A stretch of DNA of 64,000 nucleotides from Leucothrix arctica (GCF_003172895.1 NZ_QGKL01000024.1:25395-89394); one strand, 5' to 3'. Positions 1 to 8,871 are shown, numbered from the stretch's first letter. Program-made: numbers and translations. The notes: generated by a model from the letters alone, not told the origin.

Positions 1-74
1 GGCTTATAAAACGCCAATGTTTTTTGTATGTGTTGCTCTAAAGTGTTGACTGATTGGAAGTCGGGGAACTTCAT
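1..74 (-). CDS. AGE-family epimerase/isomerase, N-terminal fragment cut by window edge
   Basis: Reading the minus strand from an ATG at 74-72 gives 24 complete codons that run off the left edge. The peptide contains TLEQHIQKTLAFYKP, almost identical to the N-terminus of the complete AGE-family gene just upstream (TLEQHIQRTLAFYKP). This is therefore the start of a second, tandem copy of that sugar epimerase/isomerase. A GGCAGG-like ribosome site precedes the ATG. The rest of the gene, including its catalytic histidines, lies outside the window, so intactness and substrate cannot be judged. It is last in the visible LacI operon, 217 bases after the first copy. Confidence 0.8.
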   Translation of the reverse strand, partial: MKFPDFQSVNTLEQHIQKTLAFYK

Positions 75-291
75 ATTACCTGCCTTACCGATTAAAGTTT
101 TAAGTGCTGGCACGTTTGTTTAGCAGCGATAATTGACCGCTTACTTGGCACAAAAACAAACGATTTCTGTAGAGCCTTCTAATATTTATTGCTCGTACCT
201 TTTGCGCATCACTAATAATGATTATTTAATAACCTGCTATTTAACAGATATATTACTTAGTATTAAATACTCACGATTAATTTAAAAGGGT

Positions 292-1479
292 TTAAAGGAA
301 ATTAGATCTTAATACTTCATAACACGCACCCATTGTATGATAATCCGTCTTCCCAACAGGTGACTTGAGATTGTCCATTTTTTGGTTGCTTCGTGTCAGT
401 ATTCGATACCAAGCACCGTACTCATGATCAATCATATGGTTCCAACTGTACTGCCAAATTTTCTGATACCAGTCGCTGTAAACACTCTTTCCCGTTGCAT
501 GTGCTAATAGTGCCGCTGCGGCGAAACTCTCCGCTTGCACCCAGAAGTACTTGTCACCATCACAGACATTACCCTCTAGGTCAAAGCCATAACAAATACC
601 GCCATTCTCAATATCCCATGAGATATCTAGCGCACGATCAAACAATTTCTTAGCGGTCGGAATAGACCAGTCATTGGGGCGGTGACGGTGCAATATTAAT
701 AATAACTTTGCCCACTCTGTTTGGTGGCCGGGTTGGAAACCCCAAGGGCGGAATAGATTTTTTGGATCTTCCTTGTTGTAGTCCCAATCAATGTCCCAAT
801 TTTCATCATAGTGCTCCCAAACTAAGCCGCCACTTTTAGCAGCTTGGACTTGGGTGATGTTGTTTGCTAATAACTCGGCACGGTCTAAATAGCGCACATC
901 ACCAGTCGCTTCATACGCCCATAACATTGCTTCGCAGCTATGCATATTGGCGTTTTGCCCACGGTAAGGGTCAATAACACTAAAGTCAGCATTGGCTTCG
1001 TCACAGTAAAGGCCTGCTTCTGCATCCCAGAAGTGCTTTTCCATGAGCGTCCATGCCGCTTCCAAAGACTGACGGCCTGCTTCCACACCAGCAAGCAAAG
1101 CGGTTGAGCCAGCAACCATAACAAAGGCCAAACCATAACAATGGTTAGTAGCATCGACCACGCCAGTCTCATCTAACACCCATGAGTAACCGCGCTCGCC
1201 ATTGGGTTGGCGATGCGCAGTTTCAAGGTAATCTAAACCATGTTCGACCCAAGGCAAGTAACTATCATCAGCAGAGTAACGTGCGGCCATTGCATAGTTA
1301 AATACAAAGCGACTGCTACTGACTAAATGACGGGTTTCCGCATCATAAACACTGCCATCATCACGAAAATTTTGGAAGAAACCACCCGCAGCATCAAATA
1401 CATTGGGCTTATAAAAAGCCAATGTTCGCTGGATATGTTGTTCCAAGGTATAGGCTGACTTGAAGTCTATCTGTGCCAT
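292..1479 (-). CDS. AGE-family sugar epimerase/isomerase (mannose isomerase or 2-epimerase-like)
   Basis: A 395-residue (alpha/alpha)6-barrel protein of the N-acylglucosamine 2-epimerase family, a typical length for mannose isomerases, YihS-like enzymes and cellobiose/mannose 2-epimerases. Conserved histidine blocks are visible: MHSCEAMLWAYEATG, PGHQTEWAKLLL and, near the C-terminus, DYHTMGACYE. The ATG at 1479 is preferred because the longer open frame adds 47 non-conserved residues that read into the ATPase gene. It has no signal peptide and is cytoplasmic. It is the distal gene of the LacI/ABC operon, 28 bases after the ATPase. Inferred role: converting a hexose released by the neighbouring GH63 hydrolase, such as mannose, to fructose or glucose. 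The exact substrate cannot be read from sequence. Confidence 0.85.
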   Translation of the reverse strand: MAQIDFKSAYTLEQHIQRTLAFYKPNVFDAAGGFFQNFRDDGSVYDAETRHLVSSSRFVFNYAMAARYSADDSYLPWVEHGLDYLETAHRQPNGERGYSWVLDETGVVDATNHCYGLAFVMVAGSTALLAGVEAGRQSLEAAWTLMEKHFWDAEAGLYCDEANADFSVIDPYRGQNANMHSCEAMLWAYEATGDVRYLDRAELLANNITQVQAAKSGGLVWEHYDENWDIDWDYNKEDPKNLFRPWGFQPGHQTEWAKLLLILHRHRPNDWSIPTAKKLFDRALDISWDIENGGICYGFDLEGNVCDGDKYFWVQAESFAAAALLAHATGKSVYSDWYQKIWQYSWNHMIDHEYGAWYRILTRSNQKMDNLKSPVGKTDYHTMGACYEVLRSNFL

Positions 1480-1507
1480 GGTGCGTACCTTGCAAGTTAA
1501 AGTGGGT

Positions 1508-2575
1508 TTAAGCGGTGTCGGTAATGGTATTGCCCGCTTCATCAAACCAGTAAACCATGCTCTCACGGCACTGGAGCTGCACGTTTTCACCGGTCTTGTA
1601 TTCACGTTCTGGGTCTGCACGAACGACTAATGTACCCACGTTTTCAACATCAACGTGTACAAAGCTATCACTACCGAGCAATTCTGCAATACCGATCACG
1701 CCCGATATGTGTCCATTTTCAACAATGTCGATATGCTCAGGGCGAACCCCTAGTTGCGTTGCTGTTTCTGGTTTGCTGCAACCGCGAGTTGTACGAATAA
1801 CTGACTTGTCACCTAGCTCAACACTATCATCGGAAGAGGGCTTACAGCTCACGATATTCATCCGTGGTGAGCCGATAAATGTCGCCACAAACAGGTTGGA
1901 TGGGTTGCGGTAGAGTTCGAGTGGTTTGCCCACTTGCTCAATGGTTCCCGAAGAAAATACCACGATGCGATCGGCCAATGTCATTGCTTCCACTTGGTCA
2001 TGCGTCACATAGATCATGGTTGCTTGCAGCTTGTGTTGTAGGCGCGCTATTTGCACACGCATATCAACACGTAATGCGGCATCTAGGTTTGACAGTGGCT
2101 CATCAAATAAAAATGCTTTTGGGTTACGCACGATGCAGCGACCGATGGCGACACGCTGGCGTTGACCACCTGATAGGTCTTTCGGTTTGCGATCTAGCAG
2201 ACTATCTAGCTTTAGTACGTCAGATGCTTCAGCGACACGCTCCTTGATCTCTGCACGGCTTTTCCCTGCAACTTTCAGTGGGAAGCCCATGTTTTCGCCA
2301 ACGGTTTTGTGCGGGTAAAGTGCATAAGACTGAAACACCATCGACAAGCCACGCTCAGAGGCAGACAGTGCAGTCACATCTTCACCGTCGATAAACACTT
2401 GCCCATCACTGGTTTCTTCAAGACCTGCAATCAGCCGTAGCATGGTTGACTTGCCGCAACCAGATGGCCCGACAAACACAACGAATTCTTTGTCATTAAT
2501 TACGAAGTCCACACCTTTGATAACGTTGACGTCACCGAAGCTTTTGTGGATATTTTTAAGTTCAATCTGTGCCAT
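1508..2575 (-). CDS. ABC sugar importer ATP-binding subunit (MalK/UgpC-like)
   Basis: A 355-residue ATPase that energises the binding-protein-dependent importer encoded upstream. Walker A (GPSGCGKST, about residue 36), the Q-loop (MVFQSYALYPH), the signature LSGGQRQRVAIGR, Walker B with FLFDEPLSNLD, and the switch histidine in YVTHDQVEAMTLADR are all present. A C-terminal OB/TOBE regulatory region follows from about residue 240, as in MalK. The gene starts inside the 3' end of the GH63 gene (14-base overlap), indicating translational coupling. The N-terminus (MAQIELKNIHKSFG) is normal. It is distinct from the second MalK-like gene of the galactoside locus at 49918. Confidence 0.95.
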   Translation of the reverse strand: MAQIELKNIHKSFGDVNVIKGVDFVINDKEFVVFVGPSGCGKSTMLRLIAGLEETSDGQVFIDGEDVTALSASERGLSMVFQSYALYPHKTVGENMGFPLKVAGKSRAEIKERVAEASDVLKLDSLLDRKPKDLSGGQRQRVAIGRCIVRNPKAFLFDEPLSNLDAALRVDMRVQIARLQHKLQATMIYVTHDQVEAMTLADRIVVFSSGTIEQVGKPLELYRNPSNLFVATFIGSPRMNIVSCKPSSDDSVELGDKSVIRTTRGCSKPETATQLGVRPEHIDIVENGHISGVIGIAELLGSDSFVHVDVENVGTLVVRADPEREYKTGENVQLQCRESMVYWFDEAGNTITDTA

Positions 2576-3848
2576 GGTCGGCTCCTTGCATTACCCAATC
2601 GAGATAGACAGACGCTGTCCATGTGAAGTCTTTACCGCCGAGGCCTTCGCCAGTAATAGGGTCGAAATATTCGAAAAATTTACTCTGTGTGATGAGTGCT
2701 TCCGAGTCAGCCCGGATGCGCTCCGCTCGCTCAGTTTCACCGTGCTCAGCAAAACCTCTACCGATGCTGTCATTGATCACGTGCCAGACTGGGCCGCGCC
2801 AATATCGCTTTGCATCAAAGTCTGCATGGTCAGGGTCAAAGCTTGGCACCATGAACTTGACCTTGTTTGATATGCGATCAAATTCACCCATCAATTTCTC
2901 ATGTCGGCCTTCTTCATAAACACCTGCAAAACATGATAAGAAGCTTGCTGATGATACGCTGTTAATGTGTTTTTGCTCGACGGGGTCGTAGCAGGTGTAA
3001 GCGTTAACCTTGTCATTCCACAAGTTTTTCCAGCCGCGATCTAAGCTTTCTATGTGCTGTTGCACGGTGCTTAGTGCTGCTTGGTTATCGGGTTGGTGCT
3101 TTTGAAGTAATGCCAAAAGGTCACGGCTGGAGCGTAATAAAAACGCCGTCATGCCGGGGTCCACCATCCGAAACGGTGAGTGCTGACCGAGGTGGTCTTG
3201 TCGCCATTGATGATCGCGACCATATTTTATAATAGTTAGGTAGCGGTCGTACTGTTCTTTCGTTGGGCGTTGGCTTGCATCAACATGGTCTAAGTCACGA
3301 CGTGTGTAAGGTGGTAAGTCGGCTATCTCGACACGTGCCATGCCACTGTCCCAGTCAGACATGTTGTCACGGCCAGATTCCCACGGGTGAATGATGGCAA
3401 TCGCTTCCGTTTGTGGCTCTTGGCGCGCCACTATAAACCACTCGTGCCAGCGAACTAAACGACGCAACATATCATGCATTTCTATGCTGTCATCGAGCGG
3501 GTGAGTGTCATCTAAACGTCGGATTACTGATGCTAAAACAGGCGGTTGGGTAATGCCCGAAGTCGGCGTGAATTGACCGGTTTTCCAAATGCTAGGACCA
3601 GGAAAATAACCATCGTGATGGCCTCTAAACATAATGTGAGGAATCATGCCGTCAGGCCACTGCGAAGAAGCCAGTTGTTGAACTTCTTGCCACGCACGCA
3701 CAGGGTTTATAAAGCGATAACCGAGTGCCGCAAAGGCTGAGTCCCAGTTAAATTGCACCGGGTACAAACCCTGTGTTGGTAAGGAATAAGTCCCACGGTC
3801 ATTGGTCTTTAAAATATCAATGGCGTCTTGGTAGAGTGAATGAGTCAT
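2562..3848 (-). CDS. GH63-type glucosylglycerate/mannosylglycerate hydrolase
   Basis: A 428-residue MGH1-like glycoside hydrolase. It shows the layout of bacterial glucosylglycerate and mannosylglycerate hydrolases: FNWDSAFAALGY (residue 33), SSQWPDGMIPHIMF (61), GYFPGP (80), TSGITQPPV (96), HPWESGRDN (154), ASQRPTKEQYDRYL (191), YWRGPVW and, near the C-terminus, EYFDPITGEGLGG. The acid in ESGRDN (Asp161) is the likely catalytic acid by family comparison. There is no signal peptide, so the enzyme acts on imported substrate in the cytoplasm and releases hexose plus D-glycerate. It lies between the MalG-like permease and the ATPase. Sequence alone does not decide glucosyl- versus mannosylglycerate; the adjacent AGE epimerases hint at mannose. 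Confidence 0.87.
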   Translation of the reverse strand: MTHSLYQDAIDILKTNDRGTYSLPTQGLYPVQFNWDSAFAALGYRFINPVRAWQEVQQLASSQWPDGMIPHIMFRGHHDGYFPGPSIWKTGQFTPTSGITQPPVLASVIRRLDDTHPLDDSIEMHDMLRRLVRWHEWFIVARQEPQTEAIAIIHPWESGRDNMSDWDSGMARVEIADLPPYTRRDLDHVDASQRPTKEQYDRYLTIIKYGRDHQWRQDHLGQHSPFRMVDPGMTAFLLRSSRDLLALLQKHQPDNQAALSTVQQHIESLDRGWKNLWNDKVNAYTCYDPVEQKHINSVSSASFLSCFAGVYEEGRHEKLMGEFDRISNKVKFMVPSFDPDHADFDAKRYWRGPVWHVINDSIGRGFAEHGETERAERIRADSEALITQSKFFEYFDPITGEGLGGKDFTWTASVYLDWVMQGADHGTD

Positions 3849-3856
3849 AAGTGTTG

Positions 3857-5086
3857 TTATCCTTTCACACTGCCGGCCGTAAGACCCTGCACAAGGAAGC
3901 GTTCAGCCCATAAGAAGATCACTAGAATAGGGGCGGTCGCAATCACTGCACCAGCCATTAAATGCTGCCTAGGTACTTCTGAAGAGTTGAGCGATACCAC
4001 GCCTCGCGACAAGGTAAACATATCCGGATCGTCCAAGAACATGAAGGCAAAGAGGAACTCATTCCAAGCAATCATGAAGACATAGAGGGAGACCGAGGCG
4101 AGAGCGGGTAAGCTCAGCGGAAGGGTAATGGTTAAGATCACACGAATACGGGAACAGCCATCCATCATGCCTGCTTCTTCTAGCTCACGGGGTAAACCAC
4201 GGAAGTAACCTTGTAGCATATAGAGTGCGACAGGCAGTGTGGTTGCAGGATAAACTAGCAACAGCCCCGTCAAACTATTGCGCAAACCAAGCTGTGAAAA
4301 AACAGCATAGAGCGGAATAACTAAAACGATCGCAGGTACAAGGTAGATCATTAGAATGGAGCGTGATAACAGCACACGACCGGGGAAGTTTAAACGCGAC
4401 ACGGCATAAGCACCCGGCACTGCAAATAGCAGCGTAATAATGACTGTTGTGACCGATACGATAGTGGCATTTAACAGGTAAGTGTCGAAGTTAAACTTGG
4501 TGAAAAGCTCAATGTAAGAGCGGAACAAGTCTGGCAGTGACTGACCAAAGTCAGGCATCAAATTCAGCGGATTCATTAGCAACTCTTGCTGGCTCTTCAA
4601 GCTCGACATAATCAATACGTAGAGCGGTAGCAAGATCATGACACCAAAGAACAGAAAGCCGAAGTGACGCATTGAACTGATGAAGGAGAGCTCAAGGTTT
4701 CGTCGGTTAATACTGTCTTTGTCTAACGTCGCTAAAATGTTGTACATGACGGTACTTTGTATCCATGAAAACCCTGCAATACCGAGTAATTGCCACAATA
4801 TTCCATCACTTAACGGTGCATTAAAGGGTTGGAATAGCGACAGCAGTAATAGTGTTACTGCATGAATCACAAAACTGATTTGCTTATGTCGTGTATCACG
4901 TCCAGTGCGTGAGGCAATCGCTATCCAGATCGCACCAATGATGCCAGTGATAAAGAACACAGACAGTGTCGGGCGAATCGGTAAACCACTTAACAGCGCG
5001 ATGATAACGGTGATGGAAATACCGCTGAGTACAGCCCAAATGCCGCCTGTTAGCATCACATAAAAGGGTGTTAGGTACTTAATCAT
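3857..5086 (-). CDS. ABC sugar importer inner-membrane permease (MalG-like) with N-terminal membrane extension
   Basis: A 409-residue permease, against about 280-300 for ordinary MalG-type subunits. The canonical part starts near residue 135 (FGVMILLPLYVLIMSSLK) and carries the EAA cytoplasmic loop (ELEEAGMMDGCSRIRVILTITLP) and the usual C-terminus FLVQGLTAGSVKG. The first ~130 residues are extra and strongly hydrophobic, with about four additional predicted membrane segments (near residues 8-32, 40-58, 70-86 and 97-115). The gene overlaps the end of the MalF-like partner by four bases. Role: second half of the channel for the solute bound by the 6463-7812 binding protein. Confidence 0.92.
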   Translation of the reverse strand: MIKYLTPFYVMLTGGIWAVLSGISITVIIALLSGLPIRPTLSVFFITGIIGAIWIAIASRTGRDTRHKQISFVIHAVTLLLLSLFQPFNAPLSDGILWQLLGIAGFSWIQSTVMYNILATLDKDSINRRNLELSFISSMRHFGFLFFGVMILLPLYVLIMSSLKSQQELLMNPLNLMPDFGQSLPDLFRSYIELFTKFNFDTYLLNATIVSVTTVIITLLFAVPGAYAVSRLNFPGRVLLSRSILMIYLVPAIVLVIPLYAVFSQLGLRNSLTGLLLVYPATTLPVALYMLQGYFRGLPRELEEAGMMDGCSRIRVILTITLPLSLPALASVSLYVFMIAWNEFLFAFMFLDDPDMFTLSRGVVSLNSSEVPRQHLMAGAVIATAPILVIFLWAERFLVQGLTAGSVKG

Positions 5087-6351
5087 AATCCTTCCTCCTT
5101 CGGGATACTGCGGAAGTAAAGCAGTGACATGATGAGTAGCAGTACAAAAATAACCACAGCAACGGCTGAGCCTGCACCTAAGTTACTGAGCGCAAAAGCT
5201 TGCTCGTAAACGTCTACGGTGAGGGTACGTGTGCCTGCGTTTCCGCCGGTGAGGAGAAAGATGTCGTCGAACTTGTTAAACGTCCAAATGAAACGCAATA
5301 AGAACAATACCGCCAAAATGCCTGCAAGCTGCGGCAGTGACAGACTCCAGAATTGTTGCAGCGGTGATGCGCCATCCATTTCCGCGGCTTCGTACATATC
5401 AGTGGGGATGGATTGCATCCTCGCCATAATGAACATAAACGCGAGCGGAAAGTAACGCCAAATCTCAAAGGCGATAACCATCGACAGTGCCACGGGAAAT
5501 TGGAACTCCATACCAAACAAGTCAATCGGTGTATCACGTATGCCGAAGAAGTTTATCGACTCACTGACCACGCCCATTTGTTTGAGCAGTGCGTTGACCA
5601 CGCCTGAGTAGGGGTCAAATAGTACTAACCATGTAAACGCCATGGCGATAACAGGCGCAACGTAAGGGAAGAGAAATAAGCCTCGAACGACGGTTCGGCC
5701 TTTAAACTCCCGTTGCAGTAGCTGTGCGGCAAATAAACCCATGATGAGTGCGCCGATAGTCCCTGCAAAGGTATAAACCATCGTGACCCAAAGCACATGC
5801 CAAAAGCTTTCGGAATCAAATATTTTGGTGAAGTTTGACGTGGTGAAACTAAAGTTAGTTAACACGTTATCAGATGTGCCACTCATTAACGGTGTAATGC
5901 TTTTGAGGGGCACGGGATTTTTAATATACGAAGCATCTGCGGTGACCGGTATTTTTAATCGCTCACTAAACTTAGCGGGAAAGTCGTCAAAGTCACAACT
6001 TAGATCAGGCGCAGCGTACTGACAGCGAGGATCAACTTCTGTGATGGTGATGCCCGTCGGCATGGTTGCTTTGAAGGTGATGTCGCTAACCGGTTTTTGT
6101 TGCGAGGTGTTACGCAAACGAAACTCTAAAATAGCACTATCGCCCGCTGCTTCTAAGCTACCACGGAGCCGTGCTTTGGCCGTTGCTTCTGGTGCACGTA
6201 AGTCGTTTAAAGTGACGGGTTTAACACTAATCCAGAAGGTTGCGGCGAGTGGTAATAATACAATTGCTAATACCACAAATATAGTTGGCAACAGCATACT
6301 GTAGGCGAGTTTGGCCTCGCGCCGCGCCATTGGTCCGGCTGTAGTACTCAT
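5083..6351 (-). CDS. ABC sugar importer inner-membrane permease (MalF-like) with large periplasmic insert
   Basis: The 422-residue partner permease. After the first membrane span (about residues 16-42) it has an insert of roughly 130 residues before the remaining spans. The insert is rich in beta-strand-like sequence (FRLRNTSQQKPVSDITFKA, MPTGITITEVDP) and resembles the conserved-repeat/DUF11 beta-sandwich class; it holds two cysteines that could form a disulphide. This recalls, but is not homologous by eye to, the P2 loop of E. coli MalF. The EAA motif EAAEMDGASPLQQFWSLSLP is present near residue 321. The ATG at 6351 is preferred over a TTG 45 bases upstream. An intercistronic hairpin separates it from the binding-protein gene. 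Confidence 0.92.
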   Translation of the reverse strand: MSTTAGPMARREAKLAYSMLLPTIFVVLAIVLLPLAATFWISVKPVTLNDLRAPEATAKARLRGSLEAAGDSAILEFRLRNTSQQKPVSDITFKATMPTGITITEVDPRCQYAAPDLSCDFDDFPAKFSERLKIPVTADASYIKNPVPLKSITPLMSGTSDNVLTNFSFTTSNFTKIFDSESFWHVLWVTMVYTFAGTIGALIMGLFAAQLLQREFKGRTVVRGLFLFPYVAPVIAMAFTWLVLFDPYSGVVNALLKQMGVVSESINFFGIRDTPIDLFGMEFQFPVALSMVIAFEIWRYFPLAFMFIMARMQSIPTDMYEAAEMDGASPLQQFWSLSLPQLAGILAVLFLLRFIWTFNKFDDIFLLTGGNAGTRTLTVDVYEQAFALSNLGAGSAVAVVIFVLLLIMSLLYFRSIPKEEGL

Positions 6352-6391
6352 GCTTTTTGCTCGAAGTAAGGGTTTAAAGGGATTAATACTC

Positions 6392-6424
6392 CACAAAGCA
6401 CAGTCAAAAAGGGGAGGCTTTGTG
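6392..6424 (-). promoter_or_regulatory. Intercistronic stem-loop between binding-protein and permease genes
   Basis: Perfect 8-base arms CACAAAGC and GCTTTGTG are separated by 17 bases, in the 111-base gap after the binding-protein gene. Stem-loops here commonly stabilise the upstream message or attenuate readthrough, so that binding protein exceeds permease. No long U-tract follows on the minus strand, so it is not a clear terminator. Confidence 0.45.
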
Positions 6425-6462
6425 AAGTATTAAATAGTCAGATGACTCGTCGAAAAACGCGA

Positions 6463-7812
6463 TTAGTCGATCTTACTTAACTCATCATTCATTGCTTTAA
6501 CGGTTGCAGCAGCGTCACGCGCACCATCAACATACTCACGTACCAAACGATTGATGATTTGTGAGTTAACAATCTTAGAAGAAACCGAGAGTTGGCCTTC
6601 TTTTACACCCCAGCGATCAGCCGTTTCTAGACCGACCGTGATCGACGCAATAGTCTCTTTGTCATATAACTCAGACAAAGGCTTTTTACGGTCAACACCC
6701 ACAGGCAGTTTTGCCCAAGCTTCTAGGAACTTAGTTGGCGCTTCTGTCGTTCCACGACGCACTGGGAACTTACCTTCAGGCGCGATAGACAAGGTGTTTG
6801 TGTAACCTTCATTCATCGAGAACTCAACGAATTTGATAGCGGCTTCAGTATCTGCATCGTTAGTAATACCGAAGTAACGAATGTCAGCCCATGCTGCGCC
6901 GTCAGGGTTACTTGGACCTTGGAAACGCGTCACAACACCAGTCTTACTTGCTAGGTCTGTAGACTGTGGATCATCATTAATCGTTGGTGGCGCTGAGTCA
7001 CGTAGACCTGCTAGCTCATCAAGGATGAACGGAGACCAGATGATCATTGCCGCTTTACCCGCGAAGTACATTTCACGAGACTGCTTCCAGTACAAGTCAC
7101 CTGGAGGTGACGCTTTTACCAGTGTTTTATAGAAATCTAATACTTCAGTCGTTGTTTTCACATCTAACGGTGAGAAGCCTTTATCGTTAACAGGCGTAAC
7201 ACCATTCGCAAGGAATACGTGCTCCAGTACCTGACTCATGAAACCTTCATCAATCTTAGTCGGTGCAACAAAACCGTAAAGAGAAGGTGGGTTGTGCAAT
7301 GCTGCAATCGCTTTAGTGATCGCGTCATAACTGGTTGGCGCAGCGAGGCCTTTTGCTTTAAATAAGTCTTTGCGGTAAAGCACTAACTGAGTCCAACCAT
7401 CAACAGGGACAGCAGCATAGCCTTCTGGCAATTTAGCCATATTCAATGCGCCCGGCGCAAAGGTATCAATACCTAATGACTCGATAACTTCACTGTTTGT
7501 TTCTGCGTCTAAAATACCGGCTTCAACCCATGGTAGTGCGTACTGAAGCGGGTGATAAATGATATCCGGAAGGTCATTGGCAGCCAACGCAGCGGTTGCA
7601 CGTGTGCCAAGATCTTTCTCAGTGACAGGGATGATTTTTACTTCGATGCCACTCTTTGCTTTAAAATCATCAACCATAGCTTGTTGCTTGGCTAAACGTT
7701 CCGGTTGCTCTTCTGTCGTCCAGAATCGCAGCGTGTCTGCAGATGCAGCACCGCTCAGTAACAGCGATGTCGCTAATGCCAAGGTAATTTTCTTTAACGG
7801 GAATGTCTTCAT
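6463..7812 (-). CDS. ABC sugar importer periplasmic substrate-binding protein (family 1)
   Basis: A 449-residue extracellular solute-binding protein. Residues 1-25 form a Sec signal peptide (KKITLALATSLLLSGAASA, cleavage before DTLRFW) without a lipobox cysteine, so the mature protein is soluble in the periplasm. The fold markers of family-1 sugar binders are visible (LRFWTTEEQPERLAKQQAMVDDFKAKSG near the N-terminus; GKAAMIIWSPF in the middle). A strong AGGAGG ribosome site lies within the last codons of lacI, only three bases upstream, so lacI and this gene are one transcript. Context (GH63, gpgPS) suggests a glycosylglycerate ligand; this is inferred. Confidence 0.93.
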   Translation of the reverse strand: MKTFPLKKITLALATSLLLSGAASADTLRFWTTEEQPERLAKQQAMVDDFKAKSGIEVKIIPVTEKDLGTRATAALAANDLPDIIYHPLQYALPWVEAGILDAETNSEVIESLGIDTFAPGALNMAKLPEGYAAVPVDGWTQLVLYRKDLFKAKGLAAPTSYDAITKAIAALHNPPSLYGFVAPTKIDEGFMSQVLEHVFLANGVTPVNDKGFSPLDVKTTTEVLDFYKTLVKASPPGDLYWKQSREMYFAGKAAMIIWSPFILDELAGLRDSAPPTINDDPQSTDLASKTGVVTRFQGPSNPDGAAWADIRYFGITNDADTEAAIKFVEFSMNEGYTNTLSIAPEGKFPVRRGTTEAPTKFLEAWAKLPVGVDRKKPLSELYDKETIASITVGLETADRWGVKEGQLSVSSKIVNSQIINRLVREYVDGARDAAATVKAMNDELSKID

Positions 7813-7815
7813 CTC

Positions 7816-8871
7816 TTATTTCCTCCTCAGTTCCAAGAGATTATTGCGGTCGACTCTACGATCAGAGTCGCGTTCGATAAGTTGTAACGGTTGTAAAATG
7901 TGCTCTGGTGCTTTGTCGGGGTCAGCTAAGTTACGCAGTAACATGCGAGTGACTTGTTCTCCCGCACTGCTAATAGGCTGGCGTAAGGTCGTAATAGCAG
8001 GGGTGACGAAAGACGCGAGAGGGAAATCACCATAACCAATAATGGCTATATCTGTTCCCACTAGAAGCCCATGTTGTTGAATGGCCTGCATTGCGCCAAC
8101 AGCCATCGCGTCGCTGCCACAAAAAATAGCGTCGGGGTTAGCTTCTGCCGCGTTTAGCCAGTTGTACGTGATGTCGAATCCGCTCGATTCGCTCATGGTG
8201 CCTTCTGCACATTGCATCGTAATTTCATCGCCCGCTTTGTTTATTGTCTGGCGAAAGCCTTGTTCCAATAAGCGAGAGAAGTTAAACATGGTTGGTGGTG
8301 TGATCAACGCAAGACGCTTGTGGCCTTGCTCAATAAAGCGGTTAGCCACTAACTTCGCCCCACTCAACATATCCACGTCATACCAGCTGAAATCTTTAGA
8401 GCGCGTAGTGCGACCGTGACAAACAAAAGGGATGTTTTTTTCTTTTAAGAATTTGATGCGTTCATCTTGAGGGCGAGTACGTGTCACGATAAAAGCGTTT
8501 GCTTTGTTTTCACGCACTAAACGTCGATACACTTCGAGTTCAGATATTTGACAAGGAGGGGTCGTAATCAATAAGTCGCGCTCAGCCGTTGCTAGTGTGT
8601 CGCCAACGCCCGCAATAAAGGCGGCAAAGAATGGGTCAGAAAAACGATGTATGCCAGGTGGTACAACATAGGCAATAGTATCGACACGAATTTGTCCGCG
8701 AGCCAGTTGTTGCGCTATACGAGAAGGTCGGTAGTTCAGCTCTTTCGCCGCTTCTTGTACACGACGGCGAGTGTCAGCACTAATGTCGCTGTAATTGTTT
8801 AAAGCGCGAGACACTGTGCTAGGTGTTAAGCCCAAGTGCAAAGCCAACTGTTTTAAGTTAATAGCTGTCAT
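7816..8871 (-). CDS. LacI-family transcriptional regulator of the solute operon
   Basis: A 351-residue repressor. An N-terminal helix-turn-helix (NLKQLALHLGLTPSTVSRAL, residues 4-23) and hinge (YRPSRIAQQLARGQ) precede a periplasmic-binding-protein-like effector domain (DAIFCGSDAMAVGAMQAI, GYGDFPLASFVTPAITTLRQP). It is the first gene of the minus-strand operon. Two LacI-type operators lie 31-77 bases upstream of its start, so autoregulation is likely. A similar operator in front of the glucosylglycerate phosphorylase gene suggests a wider regulon. The effector is unknown, perhaps the imported glycosylglycerate or its hexose. Confidence 0.93.
   Translation of the reverse strand: MTAINLKQLALHLGLTPSTVSRALNNYSDISADTRRRVQEAAKELNYRPSRIAQQLARGQIRVDTIAYVVPPGIHRFSDPFFAAFIAGVGDTLATAERDLLITTPPCQISELEVYRRLVRENKANAFIVTRTRPQDERIKFLKEKNIPFVCHGRTTRSKDFSWYDVDMLSGAKLVANRFIEQGHKRLALITPPTMFNFSRLLEQGFRQTINKAGDEITMQCAEGTMSESSGFDITYNWLNAAEANPDAIFCGSDAMAVGAMQAIQQHGLLVGTDIAIIGYGDFPLASFVTPAITTLRQPISSAGEQVTRMLLRNLADPDKAPEHILQPLQLIERDSDRRVDRNNLLELRRK

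Noticed and set aside
393..653. 86-codon plus-strand frame opposite the AGE gene
   Set aside because: It lies wholly inside a well-supported gene, has no family resemblance and no ribosome site; it is a shadow frame.
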